From NCBI RefSeq assembly GCF_017896165.1, contig NZ_JAFCNB010000004.1, positions 1 to 64,000 of the forward strand: DNA of 64,000 bases, read 5' to 3'. Positions 1-8,269 of the stretch are shown one piece after another; positions within the stretch are counted from its first letter, which is position 1, and every line of letters starts with the position of its first letter. Under the pieces are notes generated by a model. That model did no database searches and was not told the origin of the DNA. It worked only from the letters and a program-made list of their open reading frames with translations. The position numbers and the translations under genes are program-made. Source of the stretch: Microbispora oryzae (lineage in GTDB: Bacteria; Actinomycetota; Actinomycetes; Streptosporangiales; Streptosporangiaceae).

Positions 1-1
1 C

Positions 2-106
2 GCCCACAGCATGACCGACCTACTCCGCTGGTCGTGGTGGCGGCGACGCCATCAAGCCCGCGCCCGAGTCAGCCATTACCGGCGGCAAGCTGTTTACGAG
101 CCCTGA
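2..106 (+). pseudogene. C-terminal remnant of an insertion-sequence transposase
   Basis: The frame entering the window at base 2 reads LLRWSWWRRRHQARARVSHY and ends at TGA 104-106. The Arg/Trp/His-rich WRRRHQARA-type tail resembles the extreme C terminus of IS4/IS701-like actinobacterial transposases; this is pattern recognition from a short stretch. The rest of the gene is outside the window, so it may be intact or broken. It lies in the same frame as the large secreted protein that follows and ends about 80 nt before that protein's signal-peptide codons, so an insertion may have altered the 5' end of the next gene. Confidence 0.4.
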
Positions 107-214
107 TCAGGAACTACGGCTGGAGTATTAGGCGGCTTCCCCCAGTCGGCCAAGGGTCATTGGGAAGCGGTACCAAAGAGAGGGCTCATCGCCCTGGTCG
201 CAGTCCTGTCGCTC

Positions 215-3200
215 ATGGCTGGCGGCATTGTGCCCGCAGTGGCGGACGACGGACAACCAACTCCGAAGGCAACGCCGGAGCCCACGTCTCCTCCCGTAAC
301 CGCTTTCCCGAAGCCCCCCGATCCTGATGCACCGCTGCGGGAGGCTCTCGCGGAAGCGAAGAAACAGGGAAAGCCCGTTCATGTGACGGCGGTTGACAGC
401 GAGACGAGCTGGACATGGGCCTACCCGGACGGTCGCTTGACGACCCAGTCGTGGGCAGGGCCGCGAAGGGTCAAGCAGCCCGACGGGACGTTCCGGTGGA
501 TCGACACGACCCTCGAAGAACGCGACGGAGCGCTGCAGCCGAAGGTGGCTCGGGCCGACGTACGAATCAGTGCGGGCGGCGACACTCACCTCGCTGCCCT
601 GGAACGTGCCGACAAGAAGCAGTCGTTCGCCATTGGATGGCCGGACGCGCTGCCCCGGCCCCGGATCGAAGGCAACAAGGCGATCTACGACATCTCCCGG
701 CCGGGGATGAAAGCCGATCTGGTGGTGACCGCCCTGGCATCCGGTTTCCGTCACGACGTGGTGTTGCGCGAGCGTCCGACCGTACCCGTGGAGTTCCGCC
801 TTCCGGTCCGCACGGCAGGACTGTCCCTGAGCGGGACGAAGTCGGGTGGGCTGAAGCTCACCGACGGCAAGGGGAAGACGGTGGCCGCCGCCGCCAAGCC
901 GTACATGACCGAGGGCCCGAGTGCCGACCGCAGGACGGGTCCGAACATGCGCGGTGACGTGGACGCGCGGGTCGTCGGAAAGACGGGCGATCAAACGCTG
1001 GTCGTCACGCCGGATGCGAAGTTCCTCGCCGACAAGGACACCACCTATCCTCTTACGGTCGATCCGACCGTGTCGTTGACCGCGGCCAGCGATGCGTGGG
1101 TGCAGTCGAGGACGGGGGTCGCGGACTCCACCGGTGCGGAGCTGAACGTCGGAACGGGGACGTATTGGCAGTCGGAGCGTAGGTGCTCCGGGAGCGTCTG
1201 CACGTACACCAACAAGATCTATCCGAACTTCCTGCGCGGTTACGTGAAGTTCGAGGACAGCGACGCCTACTTCGGCAAGTACATCGACTCGGCCAACATC
1301 GAATTGGTGGGCTACTACACCGGAGCCTGTTCGAACGCGACGATCACCGCATCGGCGATCGCCTCGGCGTGGGACACAAGCGGACTGTCGTGGAGCTCTC
1401 TCCCGCCGGTCACCTCCGTCGGCACGGTGACGACGCTGCCCTCGTGCGACTCGGGAATCATCACCAACACCGTCGACGCCACCCAGATGGCGAAGGCATG
1501 GGCAAGCGGAACCCCCAATTACGGGGTGGAGCTGAAGTCGAACGAGGATCCCCGCAGCACCTGGCCGGATGACCCCAATCCGATCAGCGCGAAGTACTGG
1601 TCGTTCGACTCGGTCGAGTCTGGGCAGAGCCCCCCTCGGCTCAGCGTGACGTACCTCCTACCGCCGGAGATCCCGACGGTGACCGGAGAGTCGATCGACT
1701 CGATCGTCGGGAATGACGCCATCTCCCGTACCAGCGACATCAAGATCAACTACTCCTCGACCTCAATCGACGGGAAGAAGCTCGACTACCTGGTGTCGAT
1801 CTCCGACCCGACGACGCCCATCCCGGTTCCGACCACCACGGCTTCGCCGAGCCCCAGCCCGTCTCCCACTCCTTCCCCGTCCCCGACGAGCACGGCCATT
1901 CCCGGCCTGGTCGCGGCGTACGGGATGAACGAGGGCACCGGGACGACGGTGGCGGACCAGTCGGGCACGGGCAACACGGGCACGGCCAGCGGCACGAACT
2001 GGGCGACAGGCAAGTTCGGCCAGGCGCTGTCGTTCGACGGCGCCTCCAGCATGGTGACCGTGAACGACTCCGCCTCGTTGCACCTGACGAACAAGATGAC
2101 CATTGAGGCATGGGTCAAGCCCTCCAGCGTGAGCGGATACCGGACGGCCATCATGAAGGAGGCATCGGGCGACGCTTCTTACGGCCTTTACTCCAGCATC
2201 GAAGGTGGCTTCTTCCCCTGGATGGGAATGGGACCCACGAGCTATCTGCAGATCGGCGGAAGCATCGCCAGCGTCAGCGGTCCAGACGCGCTGCCGACGA
2301 ATACCTGGAGCCACATCGCCAGCACCTACGACGGCACGGTCATCAAGACCTACGTAAACGGTGCGATGGTCGCGCAGAGCACGGTCAGCGGAAACCTCGC
2401 CTCCAGCACCGCGCCCCTGAGCATCGGGGGCAACAGCATCTTCGGTGAGTACTTCAGCGGGTCGATCGACGAGGTCAGGGTCTACAAGGCGGCTCTGACC
2501 CAGGGACAGATCCAGTCCGACATGACCACGCCAGTTGGTACGACATCGCCGGTGAACAACCCGCCTTCGGCTCCCGGAACCCTGACGGCCGTGGCCGGAC
2601 CCGACACCGTGGACCTGACCTGGGGAGCGGCGACCGACGACCACGGCGCCGTCACCTACCAGGTGCACCGATCGAAGACGGCCGGCTTCACCCCGACGGC
2701 GGCCACCCGTGTCGCCACAGTCAACGGACTCGCCTACAGCGACAGCGGAATGCCTCAGGGCCAGTACTACTATCGGGTCGTCGCGGTGGACAGCGCAGGC
2801 CAGACCGGCCCGGCGTCCAACCAGGTCGCGGCCCTGACCTCCGCGCAGCTCTTCCCGCCGATCTCCAGCACACTGTCCGGGCAGGTGATCAGAAGCGAGT
2901 TCAAGCTGGGCAGCCCGGACAGCTTCAAATTCAAAATCAAGGTGTGCATCACCGGCGTCACGCCGCGCATCTGCAGCGAGACCCCCTTCTATCGGATCAC
3001 CACCGACGCTCCGCACCTGCCTACGGATCTCGCGACGGGTCTGGAGGAGCCCCTCAACCCGGTGCTGTCCGGCGTCGTGTCGCGCCCGTCGGGCGGGCCG
3101 GTCACGGGCAAGTTCTATCTGTACAAGAGCGATGGCACAAGCGTCGGACCTGTGCCTCTCGCCGAAGGCGTGGTCAACGGCGGAGAGCGGGTCGCGGCCC

Positions 3201-5275
3201 GCGTGCCTGACGGCCTGGTTACGGACGGCGGCTCCTACTACTGGCGCATGGAGGCATGCGTCGAGGAGATCTGCACACCGAAGACCGCTCCGCAGCCGTT
3301 CGGGGCGCAGGTCGTCGATCCCGAATCGCACCCGACCCAGCAGGTCACCGTGAGCGGCCAGCAGTTGTCCGTGCGATCGGCAGCCACGGGTGCGACCGCT
3401 TGTAATGGCGGCCCATGCGGCCTCGCGGCCACCGATTCTGTACAAGTCGGGGGTAGCGGCGACAACCGCCGAGTCTCATTGATCAAGGCTGACCTCAGCG
3501 CAGTGCCCAAGGGTGCGATCATTACGTCGGCCACCCTGGATCTGGGGGGAGCCGTCTGCTCGGGAGACTGCCCCAACAACGAGGTCGTCTCCGTCCACGT
3601 GAAGAAGAGCGAACTCAGTGAGACGCCCACCGGTGCGGACCTGATGGCGGACCTGGTGCCCGAAGACCAGCAGCAGGTCCAGGTGGGCACGCCCCAGATC
3701 GACGTCACCGGCAATGTCACCGATTGGCGTCAGGAGAACACGGCGGACGACAGCTTCATCGATCCAGGTGTGATCGTCTTCACGAACGAGTCCGTTCCCT
3801 CTGTGCAGTTCGGCGGCAACGGCGCGGCCCAGCCGACCTCGCTGCTCGTCACCTACCGCCCTCCGGGTGCGCCGGGAATCATCCCCCGAGTCGATGTACG
3901 GCAGGGCGACTCCGGTGCGCTTCTCCGGTGGGCGCGTCCGGACGACATGGGCGCCGACGTCGAGGACGAGGACTTCGACCTGGACGTCCTCAACGCGAGT
4001 GGCAATGTTCTGCGCTCGCTGACCAGCCAGGAGGCGACGGTCGTCGTCGGTGGCCTCACCAACGGCAGCGCATACCACTTCCGCGTCAGAACCCGCACTC
4101 CGTACGGAACGGGGCCGTGGAAGGAGACGGCTGAGGTCGTCCCGCAGGCCGTGCCCGGCGGCGCAGCCGCATATCTCGACTCCGTCAGCGATTACGTCGA
4201 GGCGACGAACGGAATGCTCGACGGGCGGTACGAGGACACCGGCGCGGCCATCGCGAACAGTTCTCAGGCGTCCACCATCGAGCCGGCCCTGTACGTCAAG
4301 GAACAGGGACTCGTGGATACGGGCGTCGACGGCAGGACGACCAGCGGTATCGAAGTAACCGACAGCTTGGTCTCCAAGGTCGACGACGGCACGATCGTGG
4401 TCCGGTCCCTCGCCGGGGGAACGACCAGCTATGAGCAGGACGGCGTAACCGTCGACAATCCCTGGATGGCCGGCGAAGACTTCGTCTTCAACGCCGACAC
4501 GAGTGGGAGCGGAAAGTTCAAACTCTCGACCGAGAACGTGAGCTCGGCCGTCGACGGTGCCGTGATGCCGTCCGCGGCGGAAATCAATGCATGGCCGGGA
4601 GGCCTTCCGGAGAATCCGATAACGGACCTTCCAGCGGTGGATGAGCCTGCTGACTCTCCTTCGCAGCAGGCCGCCGCCGCGAGGACGACGGCGGTAACCA
4701 CTGCCTCCACGTCATACCGTAAGGGCCCTCTTGCCGCGGCCGCCTGGGCAAGGGAAAACGTCGGACCTGCCACCAAAAAGGGGTGGGAGTATGTCAACGA
4801 CTGTGCCAACTTCGTGTCCAGGGCACTCCGCCGCGGCGGCAAATATCGCCAGCTTCACGCTTATACGTCGAGCCTCCTAAGTTGGTTCGACAAGCGTTCG
4901 GATGATTCCTGGTGGGAGAATGGCTACAAGAACGACTCCTTCACGTTCGCCGCTGCGAGTAACAACTGGCAACACTTCTATGGGCGTAATCGACTGAGTA
5001 TATCCGGAACATATTCCGGTGAGTCCAAAACCTTCTTCGATCGGGACGTCAAGGTTGGCGACGTCATCTACTTCCTGCATAGGAGAAAAGGTGAGTTCAC
5101 GCACATGGGAATCGTCACTTTCCTATGGAAAGATCATCCGACCGGCCTGAAGGATATCCTGTTCGCGCAACACGGCGGCGATTACGGGAATGGTTCCGGA
5201 CCCTATATGAACCTGGGTGAGCGATACGATCAAAATGGATTCAAGGGGCTCGCTTTTGCGCACGTCATCTGGTAG
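215..5275 (+). CDS. Large secreted multidomain protein with C-terminal Amidase_6 domain, candidate polymorphic toxin
   Basis: This 1686-aa protein is built like actinobacterial secreted delivery proteins. In order it has a beta-rich N-terminal region, a DNRLRE-like domain (about 293-460), a Pro/Ser/Thr linker (about 534-565), a LamG/concanavalin-like domain (about 566-770), fibronectin III (about 782-875), a second DNRLRE-like region (about 1075-1219), another FnIII (about 1218-1312) and an Amidase_6-like domain (about 1500-1686). The last has candidate catalytic Cys1530 in NDCANFVSRAL and His1630 in FTHMGIV, an NlpC/P60-like layout expected to cut peptidoglycan or amide bonds. Codons upstream of ATG 215 encode a good signal peptide (KRGLIALVAVLSL, then PAVADD), but no ATG, GTG or TTG lies in frame after the stop at 104-106. 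The true start is therefore lost, frameshifted or non-canonical. The 3' end overlaps the first lipoprotein gene by 41 nt, suggesting coupled toxin and immunity. The toxin role is inferred; a plain cell-wall hydrolase is the alternative. Confidence 0.8.
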   Translation: MAGGIVPAVADDGQPTPKATPEPTSPPVTAFPKPPDPDAPLREALAEAKKQGKPVHVTAVDSETSWTWAYPDGRLTTQSWAGPRRVKQPDGTFRWIDTTLEERDGALQPKVARADVRISAGGDTHLAALERADKKQSFAIGWPDALPRPRIEGNKAIYDISRPGMKADLVVTALASGFRHDVVLRERPTVPVEFRLPVRTAGLSLSGTKSGGLKLTDGKGKTVAAAAKPYMTEGPSADRRTGPNMRGDVDARVVGKTGDQTLVVTPDAKFLADKDTTYPLTVDPTVSLTAASDAWVQSRTGVADSTGAELNVGTGTYWQSERRCSGSVCTYTNKIYPNFLRGYVKFEDSDAYFGKYIDSANIELVGYYTGACSNATITASAIASAWDTSGLSWSSLPPVTSVGTVTTLPSCDSGIITNTVDATQMAKAWASGTPNYGVELKSNEDPRSTWPDDPNPISAKYWSFDSVESGQSPPRLSVTYLLPPEIPTVTGESIDSIVGNDAISRTSDIKINYSSTSIDGKKLDYLVSISDPTTPIPVPTTTASPSPSPSPTPSPSPTSTAIPGLVAAYGMNEGTGTTVADQSGTGNTGTASGTNWATGKFGQALSFDGASSMVTVNDSASLHLTNKMTIEAWVKPSSVSGYRTAIMKEASGDASYGLYSSIEGGFFPWMGMGPTSYLQIGGSIASVSGPDALPTNTWSHIASTYDGTVIKTYVNGAMVAQSTVSGNLASSTAPLSIGGNSIFGEYFSGSIDEVRVYKAALTQGQIQSDMTTPVGTTSPVNNPPSAPGTLTAVAGPDTVDLTWGAATDDHGAVTYQVHRSKTAGFTPTAATRVATVNGLAYSDSGMPQGQYYYRVVAVDSAGQTGPASNQVAALTSAQLFPPISSTLSGQVIRSEFKLGSPDSFKFKIKVCITGVTPRICSETPFYRITTDAPHLPTDLATGLEEPLNPVLSGVVSRPSGGPVTGKFYLYKSDGTSVGPVPLAEGVVNGGERVAARVPDGLVTDGGSYYWRMEACVEEICTPKTAPQPFGAQVVDPESHPTQQVTVSGQQLSVRSAATGATACNGGPCGLAATDSVQVGGSGDNRRVSLIKADLSAVPKGAIITSATLDLGGAVCSGDCPNNEVVSVHVKKSELSETPTGADLMADLVPEDQQQVQVGTPQIDVTGNVTDWRQENTADDSFIDPGVIVFTNESVPSVQFGGNGAAQPTSLLVTYRPPGAPGIIPRVDVRQGDSGALLRWARPDDMGADVEDEDFDLDVLNASGNVLRSLTSQEATVVVGGLTNGSAYHFRVRTRTPYGTGPWKETAEVVPQAVPGGAAAYLDSVSDYVEATNGMLDGRYEDTGAAIANSSQASTIEPALYVKEQGLVDTGVDGRTTSGIEVTDSLVSKVDDGTIVVRSLAGGTTSYEQDGVTVDNPWMAGEDFVFNADTSGSGKFKLSTENVSSAVDGAVMPSAAEINAWPGGLPENPITDLPAVDEPADSPSQQAAAARTTAVTTASTSYRKGPLAAAAWARENVGPATKKGWEYVNDCANFVSRALRRGGKYRQLHAYTSSLLSWFDKRSDDSWWENGYKNDSFTFAAASNNWQHFYGRNRLSISGTYSGESKTFFDRDVKVGDVIYFLHRRKGEFTHMGIVTFLWKDHPTGLKDILFAQHGGDYGNGSGPYMNLGERYDQNGFKGLAFAHVIW

Positions 5276-5717
5276 TAGGATCATTCCGGTCGCAGTCATT
5301 ATTCTGGGCCTGATGGTCCTGCCAGGCTGCGGATGTGGCGTACCCGAGAGACACAAGGTGGCAATGCCGCCTGCGAACGCGTCGCCGGAAGAGGTCGTGC
5401 GCATCTACTTCGATGCAATAGCGGGGCAGGACAAGGAGACTGCTCGCGCCCTTCTGGTGTCCGACACCAATTTCCGCCTCGAGCTGGAGGATCCTGACAG
5501 CCCGTTCCGGACGTGGACCTCGGCAACTCATCTTGAGATCGAGGGGCCGAAGAAGGAGAGATTCTGCGAGCCGGGCGAGACATGCGTGAGGATGTATGTC
5601 TCCTTTGACCTAGACAATTGCATTCTCTCCGATTACCCGGGCGGGCTTCGGAGTGAGCCTTTTGTGTTGCGGCTTGTGAATGGTCGATGGCTGATCCGCG
5701 GGCACGGCGAAGGTTGA
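5235..5717 (+). CDS. Lipoprotein copy 1, candidate immunity protein
   Basis: A 160-aa protein starting at ATG 5235, which matches the start of copies 4 and 5; GTG 5217 is an in-frame alternative. It has a lipoprotein signal (hydrophobic PVAVIILGLMVLPGC, lipobox LPGC) and should be anchored outside the membrane. After the Cys comes a conserved ASPEEVVRIYFDAIAGQDKETARALL segment of the kind seen at the N terminus of NTF2-like/DUF4878 folds, then a second half with Cys residues in FCEPGETC and DNCILSDY, ending GRWLIRGHGEG. Its first 41 nt overlap the 3' end of the amidase gene in another frame, as expected for a translationally coupled immunity gene. The function is inferred from position and from the extracytoplasmic location matching a cell-wall-acting toxin. 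Confidence 0.82.
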   Translation: MDSRGSLLRTSSGSRIIPVAVIILGLMVLPGCGCGVPERHKVAMPPANASPEEVVRIYFDAIAGQDKETARALLVSDTNFRLELEDPDSPFRTWTSATHLEIEGPKKERFCEPGETCVRMYVSFDLDNCILSDYPGGLRSEPFVLRLVNGRWLIRGHGEG

Positions 5718-5769
5718 GTTGCTCCGCTCGACCTGACAACCGTTCGGGATTCTGAACGGTTCCGCGAGT

Positions 5770-5810
5770 GATTAGATTGTTTGCGCGGGATCCGCGCAAA
5801 CGATCTAATC
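5770..5810 (+). terminator. 41-nt stem-loop after lipoprotein copy 1
   Basis: Two 19-nt arms flank a GAT loop. The right arm is CCGCGCAAACGATCTAATC and the left arm GATTAGATTGTTTGCGCGG has one G-U type mismatch. A T-rich TTGTTGTCCTT follows, fitting an intrinsic-like terminator. The same element follows copies 2, 3 and 4 and is absent after copy 5, so it travels with the repeat unit. Confidence 0.6.
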
Positions 5811-5830
5811 TTGTTGTCCTTCGACGTAGC

Positions 5831-5990
5831 AAATGGCACCGGTCGGTGTCAACGACCTTGCCGTCTCCGGTTCGTGCGCGGTAGGCGTGCGACACGAGGG
5901 TGAGGTCACGGGAGATGTCGAGCATGGCAGGATCGGCGATCGCGAAGCCTTCCGGCGGGCAGACAATCTTGTGGTGGGATCTCTTCTGCC
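5831..5990. repeat. Conserved intergenic block, instance 1
   Basis: About 160 nt nearly identical to 6723-6890 and 8347-8500. On the minus strand one frame reads KIVCPPEGFAIADPAMLDIS followed by RDLTLVSHAYRARTGDGK, weakly like a transposase N-terminal fragment; I could not assign it. No start or RBS supports an expressed gene. It is best viewed as the non-coding part of the duplicated cassette. Confidence 0.6.
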
Positions 5991-6095
5991 GTAGGCTCCA
6001 CGCCTGTCTCTTATATGAATCCGGCTGAACGATCCAGTGATCGCTATACCCATGATGAGTTCAAGGGGCTCGCTTTTGCTCACGTCATCTGGTAG
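5991..6095 (+). pseudogene. Orphan toxin tip B (3' fragment of an amidase-type gene)
   Basis: The plus-strand frame reads VGSTPVSYMNPAERSSDRY, then THDEFKGLAFAHVIW and TAG. The end is identical to the last 11 residues of the 1686-aa protein, whose own tail reads YMNLGERYDQNGFKGLAFAHVIW in two adjoining pieces. The fragment has no own start and differs in its middle (SSDRYTHDE against YDQN), so it derives from a variant toxin gene rather than from the present one. It overlaps the start of lipoprotein copy 2 exactly as the full gene overlaps copy 1. Confidence 0.7.
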
Positions 6096-6537
6096 TACGA
6101 CCATTCTGGTCACGGTCATTATTCTGGGCCTGCTGGTTCTACCAGCGTCCGGATGCGGCGTACCGGAGAGGCACAAAGTGGCCATGCCGCCCGCGAATGC
6201 CTCGCCTGAGCAGGTGCTGCGGACCTACTTCGACGCAATAGTGGGGCAGGACAAGGAAACTGCTCGCGCCCTTCAGGCGTCCGATACCAACTTCGACCTG
6301 GAACTGGAGCGTCCCGACAGCCCGTTCCGAGCATGGACCTCGGCGACCGACCTGCATGTCGAAGGTCCCTACCAGGACCTTGACTGTAGCCCAGGTGCCA
6401 CATGCGTCCGCATGTCCGTCACCTTCCACCTGCAGGACTGCTTTTTCGCGACATGGCCCGGCGGCCTTAAGGGCGATTCGTTCGGACTTCAGCTCGTGAA
6501 GGGACGATGGCTCATCAAGGGGCACGGCGAAGGGTGA
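6052..6537 (+). CDS. Lipoprotein copy 2, candidate orphan immunity protein
   Basis: A 161-aa lipoprotein starting MMSSRGSLLLTSS at ATG 6052; an in-frame GTG at 6037 is less likely. The signal segment TILVTVIILGLLVLPASGC gives a lipobox ASGC. Its N-terminal half (ASPEQVLRTYFDAIVGQDKE) is close to copy 5. Its C-terminal half (DCSPGATC, then LQDCFFATWPGGL) is closer to copies 3 and 4 than to copy 1. It overlaps orphan toxin tip B and is followed by the 41-nt stem-loop. It probably protects against a variant of the neighbouring amidase toxin; this is inference. Confidence 0.78.
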   Translation: MMSSRGSLLLTSSGSTTILVTVIILGLLVLPASGCGVPERHKVAMPPANASPEQVLRTYFDAIVGQDKETARALQASDTNFDLELERPDSPFRAWTSATDLHVEGPYQDLDCSPGATCVRMSVTFHLQDCFFATWPGGLKGDSFGLQLVKGRWLIKGHGEG

Positions 6538-6589
6538 TTTGCTCGGCTAGACCTGACAATCGTTCGGGATTCTGATCGGATCCGCGAGT

Positions 6590-6630
6590 GATTAGATCGT
6601 TTGCGCGGGATCCGCGCAAACGATCTAATC
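6590..6630 (+). terminator. 41-nt stem-loop after lipoprotein copy 2
   Basis: A perfect inverted repeat: left arm GATTAGATCGTTTGCGCGG, loop GAT, right arm CCGCGCAAACGATCTAATC (19-bp stem). It is the cleanest member of the four. No T-run follows (TGATGTAGTG), so it could act as an RNA-stabilising or recombination hairpin rather than a classical terminator. Confidence 0.55.
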
Positions 6631-6644
6631 TGATGTAGTGCATT

Positions 6645-6899
6645 GCTTGGACGACGCGGGGTGTCAGGCGGTCGGCGGGACGTGCGCGTGGCGTCGATCT
6701 GCTCGTTTTTCACGCTGGTTTTCCATGGCACTGGTCGGTGTTAGAGACTTTGCCGTCCCCGGTTCGTGCGCGGTAGGCGTGCGACACGGGGGTGAGGTCA
6801 CGGGAGATGCCGAGCATGGCAGGATCGGCGATCGCGAAGCCTTCCGGCGGGCAGACGGTCTTGTGGTGAGACCTCTTCCACCGAGTGTCCCACGCCTGT
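6645..6899. repeat. Conserved intergenic block, instance 2
   Basis: Begins with GGCGGTCGGCGGGACGTGCG and continues through the block shared with 5831-5990 and 8270-8504. The upstream 80 nt are shared only with the 8270 instance. Small differences (for example GACGGTC for GACAATC) break the reading frames differently in each copy, which argues against a conserved protein here. Confidence 0.55.
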
Positions 6900-6983
6900 C
6901 ATATGAGTCCGGCTGAAGGATCCAGCGATCGCTATACCCATGATGAGGTGAAGGGGCTCGCTTTTGCGTGTGTCATCTGGTAG
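6900..6983 (+). pseudogene. Orphan toxin tip C (degenerate)
   Basis: The frame reads MSPAEGSSDRYTHDE then VKGLAFACVIW and TAG 6981-6983. Compared with tips B and E it has E-to-G, F-to-V and H-to-C changes. The F-to-V change (TTC to GTG) creates a TGA in the overlapping lipoprotein frame and so removes the usual start of lipoprotein copy 3. Both overlapping reading frames are therefore decaying together. Confidence 0.65.
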
Positions 6984-7425
6984 CAGGATCGTTCAGGTCG
7001 CGGTCGTCGTTCTGGGCCTGCTGTTTCTGCCGGGATGTGGATGCGGCGTTCCCGAGAAGCGCGAGGTAGCTCTGCCGCCTCGCGACGCCTCGCCCGAGCA
7101 GGTGCTGCGGACCTATTTTGACGCCATAGTCGGGCAGGACGCGAATACCTTCCGTGCCGTTCTGACATTGGATACCGATTTCTGGTACGAGTTCGATGCG
7201 CCTGATGCTCCGTTCCGCACCTGGTTTTCCGCAAGCGACCTGCGCATCGAAGGCCCCTATGAGGACGGTGACTGCAGGCGCGGCGCCACATGCGTAGCCA
7301 TGGTCACTACCTTTGTGCTAAGTCGGTGCTTGTTGGATGAATGGCCCGGCGGCCTTCAGAGCACGTCCTTCGGGCTTCGGCTTGTGGACGGTCGATGGCT
7401 GGTCTACGGGCACGGCGATGGTTGA
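6964..7425 (+). CDS. Lipoprotein copy 3, start degraded
   Basis: This is the third member of the lipoprotein family, with signal segment IVQVAVVVLGLLFLPGC and lipobox LPGC. Its normal ATG is followed after one codon by an in-frame TGA (ATGAGGTGA), so translation would have to begin at TTG 6964 or GTG 6970 without a clear ribosome-binding site. From the signal peptide onward it is almost identical to copy 4, except for a cluster of changes around 7170-7215 (WYEFDAPDAPFRTW against GHELDASDGPFHAW). It is probably poorly expressed or a young pseudogene. The variable patch may mark the specificity-determining face; that is inference. Confidence 0.62.
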   Translation: MRVSSGSRIVQVAVVVLGLLFLPGCGCGVPEKREVALPPRDASPEQVLRTYFDAIVGQDANTFRAVLTLDTDFWYEFDAPDAPFRTWFSASDLRIEGPYEDGDCRRGATCVAMVTTFVLSRCLLDEWPGGLQSTSFGLRLVDGRWLVYGHGDG

Positions 7426-7477
7426 GTTGCTCCGCTCGACCTGACAACCGTTCGGGATTCTGATCGGATCCGCGAGT

Positions 7478-7518
7478 GGTTAGATCGTTTGTGCGGGATC
7501 CGCGCAAACGATCTAATC
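7478..7518 (+). terminator. 41-nt stem-loop after lipoprotein copy 3
   Basis: Arms GGTTAGATCGTTTGTGCGG and CCGCGCAAACGATCTAATC around GAT, with two mismatches or wobble pairs relative to the copy-2 hairpin. It is followed by TAATTATCCTTT, a T-rich tail compatible with termination. Confidence 0.58.
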
Positions 7519-7574
7519 TAATTATCCTTTGATTGCTTGGACGACGGGGGGCGTCGGGCGGGCTGAGGAGGGAC

Positions 7575-7650
7575 GCTCGTGTCGTCCTCGAAGCGGATCG
7601 CGCCGGCCCGTGGCTCCCGGTCGGTTGCCGTTCTCACCCGGTCGGAAGGG
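7575..7650 (+). repeat. Footprint of the 3' end of a family-2 lipoprotein gene
   Basis: GTGTCGTCCTCGAAGCGGATC through GTCGGTTGCCGTTCTCACC aligns with 9699-9770, the end and 3' flank of the family-2 lipoprotein gene at 9256-9732. The match covers about 75 nt with scattered substitutions. It replaces the conserved intergenic block found between other copies, so a family-2 cassette was once inserted here, or recombination joined the two families. Confidence 0.65.
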
Positions 7651-7656
7651 GGCCAG

Positions 7657-7710
7657 CGCTATACCCACGATGAATTCAAGGGGCTCGCTTTTGCGCACGT
7701 CATCTGGTAG
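7657..7710 (+). pseudogene. Orphan toxin tip D (shortest)
   Basis: The frame reads RYTHDEFKGLAFAHVIW and TAG. Upstream of 7657 the sequence switches abruptly to the family-2 footprint, so only 17 codons of the toxin tail remain. It overlaps lipoprotein copy 4 in the same register as the others. Confidence 0.65.
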
Positions 7711-8152
7711 TAGGATCGTGCAGGTTGCAGTCGTCATCCTTGGCCTGCTGGTTCTGCCGGGATGTGGATGCGGCGTTCCCGAGAAGCGCGAGGTAGCTCT
7801 GCCGCCTCGCGACGCCTCGCCCGAGCAGGTGCTGCGGACCTATTTTGACGCCATAGTCGGGCAGGACGCGAATACCTTCCGTGCCGTTCTGACATCGGAT
7901 GCCGATTTCGGGCACGAGCTCGATGCGTCTGACGGTCCGTTCCACGCCTGGTTTTCCGCAAGCGACCTGCGCATCGAAGGTCCCTATGAGGACGGTGACT
8001 GCAGGCGCGGCGCCACATGCGTAGCCATGGTCACTACCTTTGTTCTAAGTCGGTGCTTGTTGGATGAATGGCCCGGCGGCCTTCAGAGCACGTCCTTCGG
8101 GCTTCGGCTTGTGGACGGTCGATGGCTGGTCTACGGGCACGGCGATGGTTGA
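7670..8152 (+). CDS. Lipoprotein copy 4, candidate orphan immunity protein
   Basis: A 160-aa lipoprotein from ATG 7670 (MNSRGSLLRTSSGSR), with signal segment IVQVAVVILGLLVLPGC and lipobox LPGC. The start is fixed by alignment with copies 1 and 5 and by overlap with the toxin-tip frame. It is a near twin of copy 3 but retains an intact start, so it is the likely functional member of that pair. Two Cys in DCRRGATC and one in LSRCLLDEW are conserved across the family and may form disulphides outside the cell. The 41-nt hairpin follows at 8205. Confidence 0.78.
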   Translation: MNSRGSLLRTSSGSRIVQVAVVILGLLVLPGCGCGVPEKREVALPPRDASPEQVLRTYFDAIVGQDANTFRAVLTSDADFGHELDASDGPFHAWFSASDLRIEGPYEDGDCRRGATCVAMVTTFVLSRCLLDEWPGGLQSTSFGLRLVDGRWLVYGHGDG

Positions 8153-8204
8153 GTTGCTCCGCTCGACCTGACAACCGTTCGGGATTCTGATCGGATCCGC
8201 GAGT

Positions 8205-8245
8205 GGTTAGATCGTTTGTGCGGGATCCGCGCAAACGACCTAATC
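8205..8245 (+). terminator. 41-nt stem-loop after lipoprotein copy 4
   Basis: Arms GGTTAGATCGTTTGTGCGG and CCGCGCAAACGACCTAATC around GAT, with a few mismatches. TTGTTGTCCTT follows, as after copy 1. The flanking segments GACAACCGTTCGGGATTCTG and TCCGCGAGT are also repeated upstream of each hairpin. Confidence 0.55.
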
Positions 8246-8269
8246 TTGTTGTCCTTCGATTTAGTAAAT

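Noticed and set aside
1763-3445. Long minus-strand open frame opposite the large secreted protein gene
   Set aside because: It mirrors the third-position GC bias of the plus-strand gene, has no domain, and lies entirely inside a convincing multidomain CDS.
5770-8245. Repeated hairpins considered as attachment sites or integron attC
   Set aside because: No integrase or integron recombinase is present and the hairpins lack the bulges and core sites of attC; a terminator-like role fits better.
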